A stretch of DNA of 5,952 nt from an uncultured Clostridia bacterium (GTDB lineage Bacteria; Bacillota; Clostridia; TANB77; CAG-508): contig CANQJY010000057.1 of the NCBI GenBank assembly GCA_947624365.1, positions 1 to 5,952 of the forward strand, read 5' to 3'. Below, in pieces: positions 1 through 4,643 of this stretch. The position numbers and the translations under genes are program-made. The notes beneath the pieces are model-generated. The model worked only from the letters and a program-made list of their open reading frames with translations. It did not search any database and was not told where the DNA came from. Each line of letters opens with the position of its first letter. The stretch's first letter is position 1.

Positions 1-1140
1 CCAGGAGCAGGGGAACATGGTGGTAAAGTTATGGCACAAGGAACAGCAGAAGAAATTAAACAAGTAGAGAAATCTATTACAGGGCAATATTTAAGTGGCA
101 AAAAGCAAATCCCAGTTCCAAAAACAAGAAGAAAAATGGTAAAAGGAAAAGTAATAGAGGTACAAGATGCAACAGAAAACAACTTAAAACACATGAGTGT
201 TAAAATTCCTCTAGGGCTATTTACTTGTATTACAGGTGTATCTGGTTCAGGAAAATCAACTTTAGTTAATGAAGTATTATATAAAACAGTAGCCAAACAA
301 ATAAATGGTTCAAATGAAAAGCCAGGAAAATGCAAAGATATAAAAGGATTAGAACATATTGATAAAATTATAAATATTGACCAATCTCCAATTGGTAGAA
401 CACCACGTTCAAATCCAGCAACATATACAGGAGTATTTGATTTTATTAGAGATTTATTTGCAACAACAAATGAAGCAAAATTAAGAGGATATCAAAAAGG
501 CAGATTTAGCTTTAATGTCCCAGGAGGTAGATGCGAAAGTTGCAATGGTGATGGTGTACACAAAATTGAAATGCATTTCTTACCAGATATATATGTACCA
601 TGTGAAGTATGTAAAGGAAAAAGATATAATAGAGAAACATTAGAAGTAAAATATAAAGGCAAAAGTATAGCAGATGTTTTAGATATGACAGTAGAAGAAG
701 CTCTAAAATTCTTTGATAAATTACCAAAGATAAAACAAAAATTACAAACATTATATGATGTTGGATTAAGTTATATAAAATTAGGACAACCATCAACAAC
801 ATTATCTGGTGGTGAAGCCCAAAGAGTTAAACTTGCTACAGAATTATCTAAAAGAGCCACAGGTAAAACTTTGTATATTTTAGATGAACCAACAACAGGT
901 TTGCATATAGCTGATGTCCATAAATTAGTAAATATTTTACAAAGATTAGTTGACACAGGAAATACTATATTAGTAATAGAACATAATTTAGATCTAATAA
1001 AGACTTGTGATTATATTATTGATTTAGGACCAGAAGGTGGAGATTATGGAGGAGAAGTTATTGCAGTTGGAACACCTGAACAGGTTTGCAAAAATGAAAA
1101 AAGTTATACAGGGAAATTTTTGAAAAAATATTTAAAATAA
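1..1140 (+). CDS. uvrA: UvrA, excinuclease ABC subunit A (3' part only)
   Basis: UvrA is the dimeric DNA-binding ATPase that finds bulky lesions and loads UvrB in nucleotide excision repair. The reading frame is open from base 1: the ten codons before the ATG at 31 encode PGAGEHGGKV, a typical internal UvrA stretch, so that ATG is internal and the gene begins upstream. About 379 C-terminal residues are present out of the usual ~940. Visible elements of the second ABC nucleotide-binding domain, in order: Walker A GVSGSGKST (nt 235-261); a zinc-binding module CxxC-x19-CxxC (nt 532-612); the ABC signature LSGGEAQR (nt 802-825); Walker B with LYILDEPTTGLH (nt 871-906); and the H-loop IEHN (starting about nt 976). 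All key residues look intact and the frame ends at TAA 1138-1140, followed directly by a terminator. Identification is very secure. Confidence 0.98.
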   Translation, partial: PGAGEHGGKVMAQGTAEEIKQVEKSITGQYLSGKKQIPVPKTRRKMVKGKVIEVQDATENNLKHMSVKIPLGLFTCITGVSGSGKSTLVNEVLYKTVAKQINGSNEKPGKCKDIKGLEHIDKIINIDQSPIGRTPRSNPATYTGVFDFIRDLFATTNEAKLRGYQKGRFSFNVPGGRCESCNGDGVHKIEMHFLPDIYVPCEVCKGKRYNRETLEVKYKGKSIADVLDMTVEEALKFFDKLPKIKQKLQTLYDVGLSYIKLGQPSTTLSGGEAQRVKLATELSKRATGKTLYILDEPTTGLHIADVHKLVNILQRLVDTGNTILVIEHNLDLIKTCDYIIDLGPEGGDYGGEVIAVGTPEQVCKNEKSYTGKFLKKYLK

Positions 1141-1151
1141 TAAACGGGAAG

Positions 1152-1189
1152 CCCCCGAATGCTTTTTAAGCAATTCGGGGGTGCTTTTT
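1152..1189 (+). terminator. Rho-independent terminator after uvrA, possibly shared with the convergent gene
   Basis: Perfect 9-bp arms CCCCCGAAT (1152-1160) and ATTCGGGGG (1173-1181) are extended inward by GCTT/AAGC (1161-1164 / 1168-1171) around a TTT loop, with one bulged A at 1172. A T5 run follows at 1185-1189. It lies 11 nt after the uvrA stop. The stop codon of the convergent minus-strand gene (1188-1190) overlaps the T run, so that transcript would also read into the hairpin. On that strand, however, the stem is followed by CTTCCCG rather than a U tract, so termination in that direction should be weaker. Confidence 0.93.
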
Positions 1190-1574
1190 ACTTCTTATAA
1201 AGCCTTTCAAGTTCTTTGAGAGTTAACCAATTTTCATTATCTTCATCGATAGCTTCTTCAAGAAATGCCAACTGAGCCGACGGATTAGGCATTTTGATAC
1301 ATGCCCAATCAATTGATACTAACTTTGACAAATCCCAGATTAAATCGACTGTTAATTTATTCTGAAGTAGTTTTTTTACTTCAGAAGAGATCACTTCCTG
1401 ATACATAGGGATGTTACCCATGCAGTAAGTAATCTCAGGAACTCCCAAAGTTTCTTTTGATACATGCCATGCTCCCAAAAAAACATAGCAGACATCATCG
1501 GCAGAGTATCCACTTATTACGCGATCTAAAATTTTCTGGACCGCAATCATTATATCTTCCCGTTCACCATCCAT
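1188..1574 (-). CDS. Hypothetical protein, 128 aa, unrecognised family
   Basis: This is a complete small gene encoding a 128-residue, probably soluble cytoplasmic protein; no signal peptide or membrane helix is visible. I do not recognise its family. The first ATG (1572-1574) is chosen because AAGGAGGA (1581-1588) lies six bases upstream; the in-frame ATG at codon 9 has no comparable site. The chain has an N-terminal amphipathic-looking stretch (EDIMIAVQKILDRVI), a central mixed hydrophobic region containing three cysteines and several aromatic residues, and an acidic segment (EEAIDEDNEN) before a charged LKELERLYKK tail. Its own strong promoter and a near-palindrome lie upstream, so it is a monocistronic unit convergent with uvrA. 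Hand-counted GC is about 37% over 1201-1560, against roughly 28-32% in sampled lines of the neighbours, and it uses codons such as CGG, GCG and CGC that are rare nearby. This hints at horizontal acquisition. Reality as a gene is well supported; function is unknown. Confidence 0.85.
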   Translation of the reverse strand: MDGEREDIMIAVQKILDRVISGYSADDVCYVFLGAWHVSKETLGVPEITYCMGNIPMYQEVISSEVKKLLQNKLTVDLIWDLSKLVSIDWACIKMPNPSAQLAFLEEAIDEDNENWLTLKELERLYKK

Positions 1575-1599
1575 ATGAAATCCTCCTTGGTAAAATTTT

Positions 1600-1619
1600 G
1601 TTATCTTATATCAGATAAC
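1600..1619. promoter_or_regulatory. 20-bp near-palindrome, possible operator or leader hairpin
   Basis: The arms GTTATCT and AGATAAC (7 bp, perfect) flank a six-base centre whose inner ATAT is also symmetric, so nine of the ten base pairs of the dyad match. It sits between the predicted transcription start (about 1637, minus strand) and the ribosome binding site (1581-1588) of the 128-aa gene. The stem would be AT-rich and weak as RNA, and no U tract follows. A binding site for a dimeric repressor is therefore the more natural reading than a terminator. The cognate regulator is unknown. Confidence 0.5.
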
Positions 1620-1643
1620 TTAAAAAACAAAGTAGATACTATC

Positions 1644-1672
1644 ATATTAACATAAAATGGCAGAAAAGTCAA
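1644..1672 (-). promoter_or_regulatory. Sigma-A-type promoter for the 128-aa gene
   Basis: On the minus strand, TTGACT (-35, at 1667-1672) is separated by exactly 17 bases from TAATAT (-10, at 1644-1649), with an extended TG one base before the -10. The match to the vegetative consensus is close and gives a start near 1637 and a leader of about 63 nt. The -35 box begins only four bases past the stem of the preceding gene's terminator. Confidence 0.78.
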
Positions 1673-1675
1673 ATT

Positions 1676-1705
1676 AAAACGAAGGCTTAGATTGAACCTT
1701 CGTTT
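1676..1705 (-). terminator. Rho-independent terminator of the DUF5684-like gene
   Basis: Read on the minus strand, AAACGAAGG and CCTTCGTTT form a perfect 9-bp stem (1697-1705 with 1677-1685) around an 11-nt loop, followed by a short T-rich tail (TTTTAATTT). It begins about 10 nt after the TAA of the membrane-protein gene. The tail runs into the -35 box of the next minus-strand promoter, so termination and re-initiation are packed side by side. Confidence 0.85.
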
Positions 1706-1715
1706 GTTAGCTATT

Positions 1716-2198
1716 TTATTCTGCAGAATTATTATTTTCTTCAACTGCCGTTGTTTCTACAGGTTTACCTGAATATTCGCTATTTCCAAATCCTAAAATC
1801 ATATAGAAAATAGGTGCTAATAATAATAATCCAACTGTATATCCAATATCTTTACCAAATGATTTTGCTAAACCGTTTGCTTGACAAATTGTAAGAACAA
1901 GAATAGCAACAGGACCAACAAAAGGAATAAATGCTGTTAAGTATAATAAAATCCACCATGGTGAAATTCCTGAAATTTTAAATAATATTATTGTGTTATA
2001 AATTGGAATAATTGCTTTCCATCCTTTTTCTCCAGCTTTTGTGAAAATTTTCCACATAGCAATAATTTGTAGCACAGCAACAACTAAAAAAACTACTAAA
2101 TAAGCACCAAAGAAAGCACCTATAGCAGTCCAGAATTCATTAGAATTTTCTAAATTTTCTAAACTACTAATAGTAGAAGCATAATCATAATCGTACAT
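1716..2198 (-). CDS. DUF5684-like small integral membrane protein, 160 aa
   Basis: This is a complete gene for a multi-spanning membrane protein of unknown function. A short polar N-terminus is followed by a hydrophobic helix (about residues 25-48). Next comes the conserved-looking loop WKIFTKAGEKGWKAIIPIYN (about 49-68), then hydrophobic stretches at about 69-76, 80-105 and 119-137, ending in LGFGNSEYSG and an acidic, Asn-rich tail. The WKIF-KAGxxGWxxxIPIYN block, the paired Trp of GISPWWILL, the LAKSFGKD segment and the LGFG ending match my memory of DUF5684 proteins, which are often annotated as uncharacterised or loosely as signal-peptidase-related. No catalytic serine/lysine dyad is evident, so a peptidase role is not supported. 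The start is fixed by AAAAGGAGGG (2205-2214) six bases before the ATG. It is divergent from the hydrogenase operon and has its own promoter and terminator, so there is no clear functional tie. Confidence 0.85.
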   Translation of the reverse strand: MYDYDYASTISSLENLENSNEFWTAIGAFFGAYLVVFLVVAVLQIIAMWKIFTKAGEKGWKAIIPIYNTIILFKISGISPWWILLYLTAFIPFVGPVAILVLTICQANGLAKSFGKDIGYTVGLLLLAPIFYMILGFGNSEYSGKPVETTAVEENNNSAE

Positions 2199-2229
2199 AA
2201 AAAACCCTCCTTTTAATCTTTATAAATAT

Positions 2230-2258
2230 ATTTTTACATTTTTCGACTTTTTTGTCAA
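2230..2258 (-). promoter_or_regulatory. Candidate promoter for the DUF5684-like gene
   Basis: A perfect -35 TTGACA on the minus strand (2253-2258) is followed after 17 bases by AAAAAT (2230-2235), preceded by an extended-10 TG. The -10 itself matches only four of six positions; a 16-base spacer with TAAAAA is equally possible. The leader would be short, about 25 nt, before the Shine-Dalgarno region. Confidence 0.55.
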
Positions 2259-2264
2259 TACATA

Positions 2265-2293
2265 TAGTAAAATATTTTTTCTTTTGATATAAT
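2265..2293 (+). promoter_or_regulatory. Extended -10 promoter for the hydrogenase operon
   Basis: TGATATAAT (2285-2293) is a perfect extended -10 element (TGnTATAAT). The best -35 at 17-base spacing is TAGTAA (2265-2270), only three of six matches, so the promoter appears to rely on the extended -10. The start would fall near 2300, just before AAGGAGG at 2302-2308, leaving an unusually short leader of about 17 nt. It lies back to back with the minus-strand promoter; their -35 boxes are six bases apart. Confidence 0.7.
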
Positions 2294-2316
2294 ACTATTA
2301 TAAGGAGGTTATATAT

Positions 2317-2775
2317 ATGCAAGAAATATTTAATACATATAAACCAGAGAAGGATAACTTAATTCCTATTTTAGAGGAAGTTCAAGAAAAATTTGGGTAC
2401 ATTCCAAAAGAAGCTCAAAAAGAAATTTCGGAATTTTTAGATATTCCAATGGCAGAAATTTATGGAGTAATAACATTTTATTCTAGATTTACCTTAGAGC
2501 CAAAAGGAAAGTACACAATATCTGTATGTTTAGGAACTGCATGTTTTGTTAAAGGGTCACGTAAGATAATGGATAGATTAACAGAAAGGTTAAAGATTGA
2601 ACCAGGACAAACAACAGAAGATGGATTATTTTCAATAGATGAAACAAGATGTGTTGGAGCTTGTGGTTTAGCACCAGTATTTACAGTAAATGGAGAAGTA
2701 CATGGAAAAGCAACTGTAAAAATGTTAGATACAGTTTTAGATGAAATATTAGAAAAAGAGAAAGGGGGTAAATAA
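2317..2775 (+). CDS. NuoE-like [2Fe-2S] subunit of trimeric [FeFe] hydrogenase (HydC/HndA type)
   Basis: This is the small electron-transfer subunit of an NAD(P)-linked [FeFe] hydrogenase, homologous to the 24-kDa NuoE subunit of complex I and cytoplasmic. The 152 residues match the usual ~150-165. An N-terminal helical region (YKPEKDNLIPILEEVQEKFGYIP, then PMAEIYGVITFYSRF, about residues 8-58) precedes the thioredoxin-like domain. Its [2Fe-2S] ligands C71, C76, C112 and C116 are in the family pattern C-x4-C ... C-x3-C (CLGTAC; RCVGAC). The start is set by AAGGAGG (2302-2308), eight bases before the ATG. The stop overlaps the start of the next gene by one base (TAATG), implying translational coupling to the NuoF-like subunit. 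Family and complex are clear; NAD versus NADP specificity cannot be read from this subunit. The names hydC, hndA and nuoE are all used for such genes, so no symbol is given. Confidence 0.95.
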   Translation: MQEIFNTYKPEKDNLIPILEEVQEKFGYIPKEAQKEISEFLDIPMAEIYGVITFYSRFTLEPKGKYTISVCLGTACFVKGSRKIMDRLTERLKIEPGQTTEDGLFSIDETRCVGACGLAPVFTVNGEVHGKATVKMLDTVLDEILEKEKGGK

Positions 2776-4634
2776 TGAAAACACTTGAGCAAATCCATAA
2801 AATAAGAGAAGAAAAAAGAAAAGAATTAGATTTGCGTACTAATACAAAAGCAGATACGAGAGAAAAACACATATTAGTATGCCATGGAACAGGTTGCACA
2901 TCTTCAAAATCTCCAGAAATCTTGGAAACATTTAGGCAGATTTTAAAAGAGAAAAATATTGAAAATGTAAGAGTTATAAAAACAGGATGTTTTGGATTAT
3001 GCGCAAAAGGTCCAATTGTTATTATTAGGCCAGAAGATACATTTTATGCAAATTGTAAACCAGAAGATTGTGAAGAAATTATTCAATCACATATTATAGA
3101 AGGAAATGTTGTTGAAAGATTACTTGCCAAAGATATTGATGGAAGTAAAGTAGAAAAATTAGATAACTTAAGTTTCTATAAAAAACAAAAGAGAATAGCC
3201 TTAAAAAATTGTGGAATGATTAATCCTGAAGATATTGATGAATATATTGCATTTGACGGATATAAAGCATTAGAAGAAGTTTTAATAAAATGGACACCAG
3301 AAGAAGTTATAAAAACAATTTCAGATTCTGGCTTAAGAGGTAGAGGTGGAGCAGGATTTCCTACTGGCAAGAAGTGGGAACTAACAAGAGCAGAAGAAGG
3401 AAAACAAAAATATGTTGTTTGCAATGCAGATGAAGGTGACCCAGGTGCATTTATGGATAGAAGTATCTTAGAAGGAGATCCACATGCTGTATTAGAAGCA
3501 ATGGCAATTGCTGGATTTACAATAGGAGCTAACAGAGGATTTATATATGTAAGAGCAGAATATCCAATTGCAGTTCAAAGATTAAAAATTGCAATTAAAC
3601 AAGCACAAGACTATGGAATTCTAGGAAAAAATATTTTTAATACTGGCTTTGATTTTGATATTGAAATACGTTTAGGTGCTGGTGCTTTTGTATGTGGTGA
3701 GGAAACAGCTCTTCTAGAATCTATTGAAGGAAAAAGAGGTCAGCCACGTTTAAAACCACCATATCCTGCACAAGCAGGTTTATGGGGAAAGCCAACATTA
3801 ATTAATAATGTTGAAACATATGCAAATATTGCTCAGATTATTTTAAATGGTAGTGAATGGTATTCTTCTATTGGAACAGAAAATTCAAAAGGAACCAAAG
3901 TTTTTGCATTAGGTGGTAATGTTAATAATATTGGATTAGTAGAAGTACCTATGGGAACAACTTTAAGAGAAATTGTTTATGATATAGGTGGTGGAATTCC
4001 AAATGGAAGAGATTTTAAAGCAGCTCAAACAGGAGGACCATCAGGTGGATGTATACCAAAAGAACATTTAGATACACCAATTGATTATGAATCTTTAAAA
4101 AGTATTGGCTCTATGATGGGATCCGGTGGACTTATTGTTATGGATGATACTAAATGTATGGTAAGTTTAGCAAAATTTTACTTAGAATTTACAGTAAGTG
4201 AAAGTTGTGGCAAATGTACTCCTTGTAGAATTGGAACAAAGAGAATGTTAGAAATACTAGAAAAATTATGTGATGGAAAGGGAACAGAAGAGGATATTAC
4301 AAAACTTGAAAAATTAGCAATTAACATACAAAAATCAAGTATTTGTGGCTTAGGACAAAGTGCTCCAAATCCTGTTATTAGCACATTAAAATATTTTAGA
4401 GATGAATTTAATGAACATGCTATTGATAAAGTTTGTAGAGCATTAGAATGTAAAGCAATGGCTAAAATTACAATTGATCCAGAAAAATGTAAAGGTTGTG
4501 GCTTATGTCAAAAAAATTGCCCAGTAAATGCTATTGAAGGAGAAGGAAGAGAAAAAAGAATTATCAATCAAGAAAAATGCATTAAGTGTGGTACATGTAT
4601 AACAACCTGTCCATTTAAAGCAATCGGTAATTAG
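2775..4634 (+). CDS. NuoF-like FMN/NAD(P)H-binding subunit of trimeric [FeFe] hydrogenase (HydB/HndC type)
   Basis: This flavoprotein subunit exchanges electrons with NAD(P)H through FMN and is the proposed site of electron bifurcation in HydABC enzymes. The 619 residues carry, in order: an N-terminal thioredoxin-like [2Fe-2S] domain (about 31-115; C36, C41, C72, C76); the NuoF flavin/nucleotide fold with GRGGAGFPTG (189-198) and NADEGDPGAF (217-226); an SLBB-like region (about 370-440); a [4Fe-4S] site SCGKCTPC (C478, C481, C484) completed by C524 in SSICGLG; and a C-terminal 2x[4Fe-4S] ferredoxin domain (C572/575/578/582 and C602/605/608/612). The added N- and C-terminal cluster domains distinguish it from plain complex I NuoF and fit the hydrogenase type. 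The ATG at 2775 overlaps the previous stop; AAAGGGGG at 2761-2768 gives six-base spacing. All cluster ligands are present. hydB, hndC and nuoF are alternative names. Confidence 0.96.
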   Translation: MKTLEQIHKIREEKRKELDLRTNTKADTREKHILVCHGTGCTSSKSPEILETFRQILKEKNIENVRVIKTGCFGLCAKGPIVIIRPEDTFYANCKPEDCEEIIQSHIIEGNVVERLLAKDIDGSKVEKLDNLSFYKKQKRIALKNCGMINPEDIDEYIAFDGYKALEEVLIKWTPEEVIKTISDSGLRGRGGAGFPTGKKWELTRAEEGKQKYVVCNADEGDPGAFMDRSILEGDPHAVLEAMAIAGFTIGANRGFIYVRAEYPIAVQRLKIAIKQAQDYGILGKNIFNTGFDFDIEIRLGAGAFVCGEETALLESIEGKRGQPRLKPPYPAQAGLWGKPTLINNVETYANIAQIILNGSEWYSSIGTENSKGTKVFALGGNVNNIGLVEVPMGTTLREIVYDIGGGIPNGRDFKAAQTGGPSGGCIPKEHLDTPIDYESLKSIGSMMGSGGLIVMDDTKCMVSLAKFYLEFTVSESCGKCTPCRIGTKRMLEILEKLCDGKGTEEDITKLEKLAINIQKSSICGLGQSAPNPVISTLKYFRDEFNEHAIDKVCRALECKAMAKITIDPEKCKGCGLCQKNCPVNAIEGEGREKRIINQEKCIKCGTCITTCPFKAIGN

Positions 4635-4643
4635 GAGGAAAAT

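Noticed and set aside
31..33. ATG at 31 as the true start of the first gene
   Set aside because: The frame is open through base 1, the upstream codons encode a conserved UvrA segment (PGAGEHGGKV), and no ribosome binding site fits; the gene is cut by the window edge.
512..956. Minus-strand open frames inside uvrA
   Set aside because: They are antisense to strongly conserved UvrA motifs, have low-complexity Leu/Ile/Tyr-rich or unremarkable translations, and lack ribosome binding sites.
2252..2273. Rex (redox-sensing repressor) operator upstream of the hydrogenase operon
   Set aside because: TTGTCAA resembles one Rex half-site (TTGTTAA), but the opposite half-site TTAACAA is not present at the right spacing; the match is also explained by the minus-strand -35 box.
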